The notes below the pieces were generated by a model, which did no database searches, was not told where the DNA came from, and was given only the letters and a program-made list of their open reading frames with translations. 64,000 nt of DNA, from contig NZ_AP025494.1 of the NCBI RefSeq assembly GCF_024347515.1, positions 1-64,000 of the forward strand, in the 5' to 3' direction. Both the position numbers and the translations under genes were made by a program. This DNA is from Vibrio gigantis. GTDB lineage: Bacteria > Pseudomonadota > Gammaproteobacteria > Enterobacterales > Vibrionaceae. This document shows, one piece after another, positions 1 to 8,837 of the stretch; position 1 is the stretch's first letter, and every line of letters begins with the position of its first letter.

Positions 1-1
1 T

Positions 2-2029
2 GTGTTTGAGCATGGTCTGGATTTCCAATTAGCAGACTTTTCAACATATTCTGCCAACGAGAAAACGACTCGCAACAGTGTCACCTTGTATGGCAGATCA
101 GCCCCAACCCATACGCAAGCGAACGCGATTGGCAATCACGGTAGTAATGTTACGGGCGTTATTGCGGCGAGTTTAGGGAATGGTGGTAATGCGGGTCTAA
201 TTAGTGCTTTAGCAGGAAGCCATAACGGTGCAAACATCACGGTAGACAACAGGCTTGGTTTTATCGGACAGACGCTGAAGATGATTCGAAATGGCGCAAG
301 TGTTGTCAATTGGAGTTGGGGCATACATAGGGTTGACCACAACAGCGTTGATTCGGATGTCCAACAGAATGAAGTAACAAATGCTGCACTGACGTGTAAT
401 GGCGATTTTGTGTTGGCCAACGGAGTGTCAACAGTTCAATTCAATGCGATTTCTAACGAGCTAAACGCTTTCTTTGAGTATATTGCTATCAACTACCCCA
501 ATGTCGTTATCGTTTCTTCTGCCGGAAATGGAATGACAAGCGCTGGTGACGCTTCATACCGTTTACCGACTTCGATTAACAGCGATCAACTACTGGTTGT
601 TGGTGCTCATACGACAGGCGCGAGCTTTCCTAATGGGAAAAGCGAAGACTTATTGGCTTCTGAATACTGTTATGCAGGTTCATCGGAATCGAATGAGGTG
701 GTCAAAAGAGCATACTACTCCAATTATGGTGACCGAGTGGATATATCGGCCTCTGGGACTATTGTTGGATTTCAAAATGAGACGAAAGCCCTTGTGATGG
801 GGACAAGTTACGCAACTCCGGCTGTCGCTTCGACCGTCGCTATGATGCAATCCATAAACCCACGTCTAACGCCGTGCGAAATCACACACTTACTCCGAGC
901 TTCAGCGTCTCCCATCGAAAATGAAGTGATCACAACGACAGGGAGTACGAGCTTTACCCGCCCCTTAACCGCGTCTGAATCTTCAAGTCATTCAGGCAAA
1001 GGGGCAAGATTGAATGCTGAATTTGCTTTAAAGGCTGCAGTAACCAGTCTCGGGGAGTCGACTTTAACTCGGACCGATCCAGTCACGGTATCAGTTCCAA
1101 GTGGTGTTGGTGAGGTAACCCAAACCATCACGATTGAAATTCCGACTGAAACAACATCAATCTACGACAAAGCAGATATTGCGTTTCTGGTTGATATTTC
1201 GGGTAGTTATAGCGATGACATCCAGACGTTTCGTTCACAAGCCAATGAATTGATAGAAGAGTTCAGTAGTGTCGCAAATGACGTTGCAGTTGGCATAGCT
1301 TCATTCAGTGATTTCCCGATACACCCCTACGGTTCGTCAGCTGCAGGTGATTATGCGTACCAACTTGATTTAGGGTTAAGTAGTGAACAAGGCTCATTGC
1401 AATCGACTTTGGATAGCTTGCAGATAAAAGCTGGTGGCAATGGGCCAGAAAGTCAGCTGGAAGCACTGTACCAATTAGCTTCATCGAGAGAGGTTGGATG
1501 GCGAAATAATTCATTACCGATTGTGTTTCTAGCGACCGACGCTGGCTTTAACAATGCCGATAGTGACGCTTCATATCCGGGGCATGGCTGGAATGACACC
1601 CTTAAAGCGCTTTCCGATAGAGGCATAATTGTATTCGGTTTGATGTCTGGTGGGAGCATTGGAGACGTACATCAAATTACCGATGAGACGGGCGGCGAGG
1701 CGTTCACACTCTCTAGAGATAGTGCGGAAGTTGTCAGTGCCGTTGCCGCTGCCCTAGATCTAACCACACAGGACATGAATATTGAGCTAGAACCTGTGGG
1801 GGACTTTGCAGGAGTCGTAAAGAGCATCGTCCCAACAAATAACCCAACCGCACCGCATGGAACGGCGGCTACGTCTGTAAACCCTGGCGACACAGTTTCA
1901 TTTGATGTGACCTTTACGAAAGGTAACTTCAATGGCTCTCGTTCACACATCGTCACCTTTAGATTGCTCGTGAATGTGGATGGAGTGGCCACAATCCAAG
2001 AAGTCCCAGTTACGATCGTTATTAATTAA
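2..2029 (+). CDS. Subtilisin-like (S8) serine protease with C-terminal von Willebrand A domain, 5'-truncated by window edge
   Basis: The 675 readable codons begin inside the protein, because the catalytic Asp block expected before the His block is missing at the window edge. Seen: a His motif NHGSNVTGVIAA near residue 45, the oxyanion Asn in SSAGNG near 175, and the Ser motif GTSYATPAVAS near 270, the three S8 landmarks in order. After about residue 390 a vWA fold follows with a MIDAS-like DISGS. The family cleaves peptide bonds and is normally exported; the vWA part usually binds protein ligands through a metal ion. No membrane anchor is seen at the C-terminus. It is followed 14 nt later by a small secreted protein, probably co-transcribed. 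The domain call is firm; the target and role in the conjugative element are unknown. Confidence 0.85.
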   Translation: MFEHGLDFQLADFSTYSANEKTTRNSVTLYGRSAPTHTQANAIGNHGSNVTGVIAASLGNGGNAGLISALAGSHNGANITVDNRLGFIGQTLKMIRNGASVVNWSWGIHRVDHNSVDSDVQQNEVTNAALTCNGDFVLANGVSTVQFNAISNELNAFFEYIAINYPNVVIVSSAGNGMTSAGDASYRLPTSINSDQLLVVGAHTTGASFPNGKSEDLLASEYCYAGSSESNEVVKRAYYSNYGDRVDISASGTIVGFQNETKALVMGTSYATPAVASTVAMMQSINPRLTPCEITHLLRASASPIENEVITTTGSTSFTRPLTASESSSHSGKGARLNAEFALKAAVTSLGESTLTRTDPVTVSVPSGVGEVTQTITIEIPTETTSIYDKADIAFLVDISGSYSDDIQTFRSQANELIEEFSSVANDVAVGIASFSDFPIHPYGSSAAGDYAYQLDLGLSSEQGSLQSTLDSLQIKAGGNGPESQLEALYQLASSREVGWRNNSLPIVFLATDAGFNNADSDASYPGHGWNDTLKALSDRGIIVFGLMSGGSIGDVHQITDETGGEAFTLSRDSAEVVSAVAAALDLTTQDMNIELEPVGDFAGVVKSIVPTNNPTAPHGTAATSVNPGDTVSFDVTFTKGNFNGSRSHIVTFRLLVNVDGVATIQEVPVTIVIN

Positions 2030-2043
2030 TAGGAAGTATTGCC

Positions 2044-2340
2044 ATGAAATTGAACCAATTATGTATTTGTGCTCAAAGTTTCGTTTTCGCCTATTCAGCG
2101 AATGCTCAAGTGAGTGAATTTGGGGAATGCCAGCTCGTCGATGAAAGTAATATGGATATCTCGGTTATGGCCGCCGATGGCGAGAAACTTGGTTACGTTA
2201 GCTTAGAGCCCGATAACTCTTGGTACGTGTTCATCAATGGTGAAGGCGCGTTGAATGAAACGGTTGTCGATCAATCAAAGGCCATCGAACACGTTTGTAG
2301 TGCCGCTCAAACTCTGTCATCGGCAGAATCAACCAACTAG
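2044..2340 (+). CDS. Small secreted hypothetical protein (98 aa)
   Basis: The ATG is preceded by AGGAAG at a good distance. The first ~22 residues form a signal peptide ending around YSANAQ, so the mature product is a ~76-residue periplasmic or secreted protein with two Cys (in FGECQL and EHVCSA) that could form a disulfide. No family is recognised. It lies 14 nt after the protease/vWA gene and was probably expressed with it, so an inhibitor or partner of the protease is conceivable, but that is only inference from position. Confidence 0.6.
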   Translation: MKLNQLCICAQSFVFAYSANAQVSEFGECQLVDESNMDISVMAADGEKLGYVSLEPDNSWYVFINGEGALNETVVDQSKAIEHVCSAAQTLSSAESTN

Positions 2341-2349
2341 GAAGAACGT

Positions 2350-2508
2350 ATGAAACATGCAAATAAATTCGCTTTCATGCACTGACTGTTTATTGCGGGA
2401 TTTGCCGCAGTATTGTCCTACTTCATATTGAGCAAAATACCGGATCAAAGTCCGATACCAGTGCGACTACTGACACTGAATGCTCTCAAAGCACATCAGA
2501 TTAAGTAA
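2350..2508 (+). pseudogene. Small membrane-protein ORF interrupted by an in-frame TGA
   Basis: An ATG at 2350, 9 nt after the stop of the upstream gene and preceded by GAAGAA, opens a 52-codon frame. A TGA interrupts it at codon 12 (2383-2385). Read through, the remainder gives a hydrophobic helix (LFIAGFAAVLSYFIL) and a short polar tail ending at TAA 2506-2508. A TGG-to-TGA change (Trp to stop) would explain the break. Re-initiation inside the frame is possible but no good start is seen. No family is recognised. Confidence 0.4.
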
Positions 2509-2652
2509 CACGTACAATACACCTTTTTTACCTCGAAAATGAATGGCGAGACTGACGGCGTTGGTCTTTCTTGTCATTCATTTAACCAAGCCTAGCGCGG
2601 TAGCCAATCTTCTCCCTTTACCTTCAGTTACGTAAAACAATCACTGAAAATC

Positions 2653-2669
2653 ATTCCATTAATTGGAAT
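2653..2669. promoter_or_regulatory. Inverted repeat, candidate operator upstream of the Ig-like protein gene
   Basis: ATTCCA and TTGGAAT face each other around a TTAA centre, about 95 nt before the probable ATG of the 802-residue secreted protein. A dyad of this size and placement is typical of a repressor or activator site. No binding protein can be named, and no clear -10/-35 pair was identified beside it. Confidence 0.3.
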
Positions 2670-2762
2670 CTCTATACACCGCAGAAGATAAAATCGGTGA
2701 GATGGCCGATGTCCTTGTTTCGACCATAGACTGCATGGCTGACTTTGAAAGGTACAGAGAAA

Positions 2763-5171
2763 ATGAAGACCAAACTAAAGCTCTCCTTGATGACAATGAT
2801 TTTAGGGCTAACGAATGCTCCAATCGCTTCGGCTGCGCTTGAGCAAGTTTCATTTACTGATACGAGTGGCAACCCCAAAAACGTCGATGGCCGTGAATTG
2901 AACATGGTCAACATAAGAGACACCCTGACCCTTAAGATTTCGTCTGGTTTGGACAGAAAAATTCGTGTTCGATTGCAACATGGTACAGGTCTAGTTGAAA
3001 GTCAGTTGACCAATGTCATTAATATCCATGATCGACTGAACATAGACGGCAAGGATTTTTATGGTAAGGAAGTAATTCTCAGCAAGGTGCCTCAAAACGA
3101 AGGAGAGTACACCGTCGTTGTGGAATACCTAGATTTAACCAACGCTGTTGTCTCAACGGAATCTTATACATTCGTACAAGACACGATTAAGCCGGTGATC
3201 AGTGGACAGTTCGTTCATATTCTCAATGCTTGGTATGGAAACATTAATAATTTTGGTCACACAGGCACAACAAAACAACTTGAAGTCAGTGGTGTGAGCG
3301 ACAATAACGGCATCTCGCGAGCCAGATATTGGGTTAAACAACCAGATGGTTCGAAGAAATACAAAGACGTTGAATATAACCTAGAAAGAAAAACCGTAAT
3401 TGTGGCGGGTAATATTGCGGCCACCACTGGTGCGGGACTTGTTCCAGCTCCCGGATACTACCAATTTGGAATCGATGTTTATGATACATCAGGTAATGTA
3501 AGTACCCTTGCTCGGTCGTCACATATGGACTTTACTTGCCCAGCCACCAGCTCCAATAAGATTGAAGTTCGTAACGCACAATCTGGCGTTTGGGAACCGT
3601 ACTACTCAGGTATGACGATCTACAGCAATCCTGTCTCGATTCGATATGGCCGCTTACTCTCTCAATTTGCTACTAATGCCTCTCCGTATGGTTGGAAGAA
3701 GCTCAACCATATGGTCAGCAACACAGACTCTACGTATGCGTATTTCCAACCGACTATTAACTATCCGCAAATGTACAGTTACTTCCATTTCTTTTCTGAG
3801 TCAGGCCATGTTTGCTCTACGTACTATTATCGTGATTTAAATTTTAGCCTCGCCCCTGGTGTGCATAAGGCACCGAAATATACAGGTGTTTGGCACAAAA
3901 ATTCATTGTCCAATCAATGGATCACAAACGAAAGCCCTAGAACAAATATCCCCTATACGATCAATGCCGTGAGAGTATTCGTTGAGCCGCGTAGTTATCG
4001 ACAAAAGCTCACAATTACAAGTGGCGGCTCATGCTACGTGAACCCCGGCGCGACATCATGCGACATCAGTACGAACTATGTTTACGCCACAGGGCGCGGG
4101 TATATCCCATATTCTATCTTTACCGCTAAAGAAGACGGCTCGATGAGCATTCACGGCGGTTACTTATATACATATTGGGATTTCAATCGAATCGCCATTC
4201 GCTCTATTCATTATGACCGATCCGCACAAACCATTAAGATGCAAACGTATGATGCTGATACTGTTTTTGATTGGCGTTCTTACATGTGGCGATATAGTTC
4301 GATTTCGGCAACGGCCAACATTGGAGCCGGTCCACAAGACATCCCTGTCTCTCATACAAATCAGATCGACCTACAGACATACGATTTCAGCTTCGATGTC
4401 TCTGATCTTGATGTTGAAATGAATGTGCCATTTGCATTTAAGGTGATTGATTCGTTTGGCAATGAAACCAACCGCGTTGAAACGTTCACGATTGATACTG
4501 TGAAGCCTAAAATACAGGTTAAGTATTCAGGCGAAGCATTACCCGAGGTGTTGAGTGATATTCGTGACCTTGAAATCCATTTGGAAGATTTCACAGAGGC
4601 CGTGCCGACTAGTGTCCAACTACTGGGCTCTGATGCTGAAGAGAATGTCTATCTGGCGGTGCTATCACATGGCGATGGGTTATTTAGTGTAGCGAAACCC
4701 AAAATATTCCCCACGTTGAATTACGAGGCAGGTGAAAGGTATAGGCTAATTATTACCGCTGAAGATGAGCAGAAGAACGTACAAAGCAAAGAAATTACCT
4801 TCGGATATGAACCAGATAACTTGATAGTTGTGGAGGCACAGCCTTACGTACCCGCAAACCAAGCTCTGTACGACGTTTCATCAAATGCGTTAGCACGAAT
4901 TTACACTGAAGATCCACTCACAATGGAAGGTGGGCAACGTGCAACGGGTCCACAAACAGCCGAAATAAGTAATCGTAAGGACTCGGACTTTGCTATCTCT
5001 ATCGTGTCGGATTCGGGGGTTGTGAATGTGCTGCCGGGGGAAACGAAAGCGGTGATGGTAGATCTGGGACCTGCAGGTGACCTCTTGGAAGTCGAAGTGT
5101 TCCCGTCTGAGCGGATGGAAGGTGAGGCACAGTTTATGTTCTCTATACCGTCCCTAAGTTCTATTTACTGA
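2763..5171 (+). CDS. Large secreted Ig-like protein, paralog A (DUF4165-like family)
   Basis: I place the start at ATG 2763 rather than the upstream TTG at 2745, because it gives a clean signal peptide (KTKLKLSLMTMILG...IASA). The ~802-residue product has an N-terminal block with SSGLDRKIRVRLQHG, several Ig/fibronectin-like stretches of beta-pattern (for example SFGNETNRVETFTIDTVKPK) and a conserved C-terminal block starting EPDNLIVVEAQPY and ending in PSLSS. The same blocks recur in the divergent paralog at 5929-8415. My recollection is that such proteins are annotated DUF4165/Ig-like and occur on Vibrio mobile elements, but I could not check. Surface or periplasmic, possibly adhesive or part of mating contact; inference only. 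A strong terminator follows at 5218. Confidence 0.65.
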   Translation: MKTKLKLSLMTMILGLTNAPIASAALEQVSFTDTSGNPKNVDGRELNMVNIRDTLTLKISSGLDRKIRVRLQHGTGLVESQLTNVINIHDRLNIDGKDFYGKEVILSKVPQNEGEYTVVVEYLDLTNAVVSTESYTFVQDTIKPVISGQFVHILNAWYGNINNFGHTGTTKQLEVSGVSDNNGISRARYWVKQPDGSKKYKDVEYNLERKTVIVAGNIAATTGAGLVPAPGYYQFGIDVYDTSGNVSTLARSSHMDFTCPATSSNKIEVRNAQSGVWEPYYSGMTIYSNPVSIRYGRLLSQFATNASPYGWKKLNHMVSNTDSTYAYFQPTINYPQMYSYFHFFSESGHVCSTYYYRDLNFSLAPGVHKAPKYTGVWHKNSLSNQWITNESPRTNIPYTINAVRVFVEPRSYRQKLTITSGGSCYVNPGATSCDISTNYVYATGRGYIPYSIFTAKEDGSMSIHGGYLYTYWDFNRIAIRSIHYDRSAQTIKMQTYDADTVFDWRSYMWRYSSISATANIGAGPQDIPVSHTNQIDLQTYDFSFDVSDLDVEMNVPFAFKVIDSFGNETNRVETFTIDTVKPKIQVKYSGEALPEVLSDIRDLEIHLEDFTEAVPTSVQLLGSDAEENVYLAVLSHGDGLFSVAKPKIFPTLNYEAGERYRLIITAEDEQKNVQSKEITFGYEPDNLIVVEAQPYVPANQALYDVSSNALARIYTEDPLTMEGGQRATGPQTAEISNRKDSDFAISIVSDSGVVNVLPGETKAVMVDLGPAGDLLEVEVFPSERMEGEAQFMFSIPSLSSIY

Positions 5172-5217
5172 CGATTAACTGTGCGAAGCCATTAGATATT
5201 CTCATTCGCCTTTACCG

Positions 5218-5254
5218 CCCCTGTTCTTGCGCCTGAGAACAGGGGTTTCTTCGT
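5218..5254 (+). terminator. Rho-independent terminator after paralog A
   Basis: A perfect 10-bp stem, CCCCTGTTCT (5218-5227) with AGAACAGGGG (5236-5245), with an 8-nt loop, followed by TTTCTTCGTT. It lies 46 nt past the stop of the secreted-protein gene and faces the convergent small membrane-protein genes. Confidence 0.85.
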
Positions 5255-5289
5255 TATAAGTTACGATGATTAATGTCATTGAAGTAGGC

Positions 5290-5595
5290 TTAAGCTCTTG
5301 AAGCATGTAATTCCGCATATCGGGAGAAAGCTTGTTTATTGAAAATTGTTGATGGGGCTGTATATCTAAAAAAAACCTCATAGGAAGCTCTTACATGGTA
5401 TTCAAGTTCAGAAGTGTTTTGTTCTCGCGTTTGATCCATATACTCACCAATGGTCTTCACGTTAAACAACTTTTGGACGTACTCAGTAGCTTCCAACTGA
5501 TTCGAAATAGTAGGTGCAGTGCCTGTTATAACCACAGTCAAAATTAAAGATCCGATAAGTTCTCTAATAAATGGTTTTTTGATGAATGAAGTCAT
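5290..5595 (-). CDS. Small membrane-anchored hypothetical protein (101 aa)
   Basis: A basic N-terminus (MTSFIKKPF) is followed by one hydrophobic helix (about residues 12-30, ELIGSLILTVVITGTAP) and a ~70-residue polar domain, predicted to face the periplasm. GGAAAC lies just before the ATG. It begins 19 nt after the stop of the 60-residue membrane protein at 5615-5797, so the two form a small operon running leftward between the two Ig-like paralogs. No family is recognised. Confidence 0.5.
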   Translation of the reverse strand: MTSFIKKPFIRELIGSLILTVVITGTAPTISNQLEATEYVQKLFNVKTIGEYMDQTREQNTSELEYHVRASYEVFFRYTAPSTIFNKQAFSRYAELHASRA

Positions 5596-5614
5596 ACTGT
5601 TTCCATAATTTACG

Positions 5615-5797
5615 TTATTTCGTTTTCTTTATATGGGATAGAGCTTGACTAAAAACACCACTAAAAATGACTGCCATCAACAAGTAACAACCTGCGCAAA
5701 TTGCAACGACAATGAACATCAGTTTCAAGCTCCCTGACATATAAAGAATGGAGCTCACACTAATTAACATCAACCACACGATAGGGTCCTTAAACAT
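5615..5797 (-). CDS. Small two-helix inner-membrane protein (60 aa)
   Basis: Nearly the whole protein is hydrophobic: two transmembrane helices (about residues 6-24 and 27-48) and a basic tail ALSHIKKTK. The start is supported by AGGAG six bases before the ATG. It is the first gene of a two-gene leftward operon. The size and two-helix shape resemble small entry-exclusion or holin-like proteins, but there is no specific match, so it stays hypothetical. Confidence 0.5.
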   Translation of the reverse strand: MFKDPIVWLMLISVSSILYMSGSLKLMFIVVAICAGCYLLMAVIFSGVFSQALSHIKKTK

Positions 5798-5928
5798 ATT
5801 TATCTCCTACAACATTGCTTGAAAGCTACGAACGGGCTGGGACAACAACACAGTATTGTGCCTATGTCATCATCCTTAAATATCCATTAATATACACTTT
5901 TGTTCCTATTCTTTATCACACCAGTGCC

Positions 5929-8415
5929 TCAATCAATATACGCTGAACTGAGTTGCGGCAAATTAAACAGAAAATCGGCTTGTCCATTGTTGTTATCTGA
6001 AACCGGATAGACTTCAACATACAGGGGGTCACCATTACCTAAGTCGATAACGATTTCCTGCGTTTCTCCCGGAGCGACTTCAATCCAACCATTTTTAGTT
6101 TGAATTCGAATAGGGAAGTCCGAGGAGGCATTGTTAGTGATCTCGCCCTGCTGGTCACCCGTGGCCAACATACTGTTTTCGAGCGTGAGTGCTCGTTCAG
6201 TCAAGATGATCGCCATTGGTGTGCCATCTGATAAGTACAAGGGTGTGTTCGACTGCGAAGCCAAATAATCTATGGTGTTCATGACTATTAGGTTCTCAGG
6301 TTTGTAACTGAAACTCGTGATTTTAGAGTTTGAATTATTAAATTCGTCGGAAGCACTGACGGACAACGAGTAGATTTCATTTTCATCAAGCGTAGGGAAC
6401 AGCTTAGGCAACTCAAGTTGATAGGTTTGGCTGTTAGCTGACTCGTCAAGAAGGGAGTAACCCAGTTGATAATCAATGTCATAACGTGACCCTTGTAAAG
6501 AGACTCTAATGTCATTGATGTTTGAGACGTCAGAAACGTTGAACGTCACCTTTCTCAAGTCGGTCACTTGATCTGGTAAGGCACCTCCATCATAACCCAT
6601 GATGATTAAGGGAGCGGTCTTGTCACTCACGTAAGTAACGGCATGTTTACGCGTATCTGGACCGTGCCGCTCTCGGGCATACACATACACCTCATGAGTA
6701 CCTTCTGGTAACTCCGTTAAATCGTATTGACCTTCAAACGTTGTGCTATTGACCGTTGAGTTAAATCGCCCGACATTGAGTTTGTTGCCATTGGCATCTT
6801 GCAGTTCATATCTGTCCATGTAGATTCGGTTTTGATAACACGTATGGCATGGTAACTCGACTTGCACAGACAATATCTTCGTGTCTTCGTTAAAGGCAGT
6901 CTTCTCTATCGATGGGTAATATTTATCATTGTACGACCCAACAGGGTATGTAGGGTTACTTGATAAAGTCTGGTCTGTACTGCGAACGGTGAAGCTACTG
7001 TGGTAATAAGCTGAACCACCCGCTGTCATTTTCCATGGTGAACTCAATGCAATTTCACAAACATCTTGGCCCGTTGGCACCGTACACGAATGGCCAGCAT
7101 GATACGCAGTCTGAGGGTAAGTTCGGGCATTCACAAACAATCGAATTCGTTCTATTTGTACCGGCAATTCATGATTGTAGACACGGCGACTCCAAGAACC
7201 CCAGTCTTGTGTATCTGAATAATAATATTGGCCATATCTAGGGGCAGGGGTTTTTGGTGCGCTGTCAGAGAGTGTCACTCTATATAGGCTTGGCCCGACA
7301 ATATTTCGGTAATGCGCTTGGTTTCGCCATGAGATACCGATAGCCCCAGCTGGTGAGGTATCGACAAAATATATAAACCCGTCACCTCGGTCGGTGTATA
7401 CGGCGTTAGCTCCAGAGGCCCAGATTCCCCCCGCATTGTTGAAGTTCCCTGAATTATCGCGAAAGTTCCAATCTGCAACACGGTATAAGACCGTTACGGG
7501 GTTAGTATCTACCTCCATGTCGCGTACATAGGGCTCGAATGCGGTTAATCCACCGATCACATTGCTACTTCCAGGAACCAATACACCAACAGCTTCTAGT
7601 GTGTCCGTCCGTAAAGAGTCCCAATACACATCTTGATAGGCGGTATAGGCGACATTACCGGCCTTGTCCGAAATCTTTGTTCGGGTTTGGAATCGATCAA
7701 TCGCATTACCAAGTGGGAACAGACTAGAGTTCACTGAAAGGTTTATTTCAGCGGATAACTTTGACTCAGTGTAGGCAAGGCTTTTCGATTTATATGGGAT
7801 ACGATTGTCTTCGGCGTCAAAGGTGAAGGTTTCCATCTCTATACTATCAATACCCGAAACATCATTGACGTTTTTGACTTCAACAATGGTTGAGGTGTAG
7901 GACCCCATTTGAGCGGATAGATACCAACTACCGGCAGGGAGCATAGAGTTTACGTGACCCCCATACATGTATTTTACTGACATATTATCGGAGGCTGGTG
8001 GCGTGACATCCCTAATGATGTTCGTCGACTCAGAATTAACTACCACACCATCCAGTGACAATGTTTCAGCCTGAACGGTATAGCTACCTTCTGACGGAAT
8101 AGACACGCTAAGTAATGAGCCGAAATATTCACTGCTAAATGGAGAGTAAGCATCATTAACGGTGATCACGTTGCCTGCGGTGGTGGTAACAGCCACGCCA
8201 TTCTGAAGAATACTCACTCGGATGCGGCGATCTAACCCTGCGCTTACATGGATCCCTAATTGGCCGACGTTATTAATTAACGTGGATTCGGCAGTATTCG
8301 TTTTTACAAGCTTCGATATACCAAGTGTATCTGTGAACTCAAACCCCTCAATTGCTGAATGTGCGAACCCAGATGTGGTGAGACATAATGATAGAAAACA
8401 TAATCGCAATTTCAT
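5929..8415 (-). CDS. Large secreted Ig-like protein, paralog B (DUF4165-like family)
   Basis: The product has 828 residues, with signal peptide MKLRLCFLSLCLTTSGFAHS. It shares with the gene at 2763-5171 the N-terminal core (SAGLDRRIRVSILQNG against SSGLDRKIRVRLQHG), mid-protein Cys-containing segments (AGHSCTVPTGQDVCEI against GGSCYVNPGATSCDI), and the C-terminal block (YKPENLIVMNTIDY ... APGETQEIVIDLGNG ... QLSSAY). The two paralogs point at each other with two small membrane genes between. Likely exported as a beta-rich, disulfide-bonded surface or periplasmic protein. The function is not recognised. Confidence 0.65.
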   Translation of the reverse strand: MKLRLCFLSLCLTTSGFAHSAIEGFEFTDTLGISKLVKTNTAESTLINNVGQLGIHVSAGLDRRIRVSILQNGVAVTTTAGNVITVNDAYSPFSSEYFGSLLSVSIPSEGSYTVQAETLSLDGVVVNSESTNIIRDVTPPASDNMSVKYMYGGHVNSMLPAGSWYLSAQMGSYTSTIVEVKNVNDVSGIDSIEMETFTFDAEDNRIPYKSKSLAYTESKLSAEINLSVNSSLFPLGNAIDRFQTRTKISDKAGNVAYTAYQDVYWDSLRTDTLEAVGVLVPGSSNVIGGLTAFEPYVRDMEVDTNPVTVLYRVADWNFRDNSGNFNNAGGIWASGANAVYTDRGDGFIYFVDTSPAGAIGISWRNQAHYRNIVGPSLYRVTLSDSAPKTPAPRYGQYYYSDTQDWGSWSRRVYNHELPVQIERIRLFVNARTYPQTAYHAGHSCTVPTGQDVCEIALSSPWKMTAGGSAYYHSSFTVRSTDQTLSSNPTYPVGSYNDKYYPSIEKTAFNEDTKILSVQVELPCHTCYQNRIYMDRYELQDANGNKLNVGRFNSTVNSTTFEGQYDLTELPEGTHEVYVYARERHGPDTRKHAVTYVSDKTAPLIIMGYDGGALPDQVTDLRKVTFNVSDVSNINDIRVSLQGSRYDIDYQLGYSLLDESANSQTYQLELPKLFPTLDENEIYSLSVSASDEFNNSNSKITSFSYKPENLIVMNTIDYLASQSNTPLYLSDGTPMAIILTERALTLENSMLATGDQQGEITNNASSDFPIRIQTKNGWIEVAPGETQEIVIDLGNGDPLYVEVYPVSDNNNGQADFLFNLPQLSSAYID

Positions 8416-8520
8416 AATTGACCTATTTAAATCAAAGTGAATTAGATTGATGCTATCAAGAGTGGCTTAAGAGAAATTCAAATAAAGGAAGAAATCGGGG
8501 TGTTTGATTGACGTTGGTGC

Positions 8521-8700
8521 TTTGGAAAAAGAAAAGGGCTCATAGTGAGCCCATTCTCGCTCTTGAAACCCCTTCCAAGAGACTTGTGCTCGCAAGACCT
8601 CTCCTGCGAGACTTCAATCCGAAGATTGACCTTCTGGAACCCCTTCCAGTCGGATTTGTATGGAGGAACTAAGAATAAACTAATGTCATTCATTTCGTTC
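8521..8700 (-). ncRNA. Candidate structured small RNA, minus strand
   Basis: On the minus strand a TATACT -10 box (complement of 8707-8712) would start transcription near 8700. A perfect 7-bp hairpin (GGGCTCA, loop, TGAGCCC; 8536-8552) followed by a T-rich tail (complement of 8521-8535) would end it. Between them four compact hairpins can be folded: CTGGAA/TTCCAG, TCAATC/GATTGA, CTCGCA/TGCGAG and CTTGGAA/TTTCAAG. Two of these have related sequence (GGAAGGGGTTC/TCA). No credible protein is encoded: the 86-codon frame there shows no RBS or protein-like composition. The -35 box is weak. The RNA family is not recognised. Confidence 0.45.
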
Positions 8701-8837
8701 AAAAACAGTATACACCAGAAAGATTGGTTGTTTAGCAAAAGAAACTTAATTAATAAGTAAAAATCGCCTCTCTATTTGAGAAAAGATGAAGACCGTCTAA
8801 ATACAATGCTCTGAGTGTTATCAAAAAGGACGATACA

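Noticed and set aside
8478..8738. 86-codon minus-strand protein
   Set aside because: It overlaps a chain of RNA hairpins and a terminator, has no RBS and no protein-like composition.
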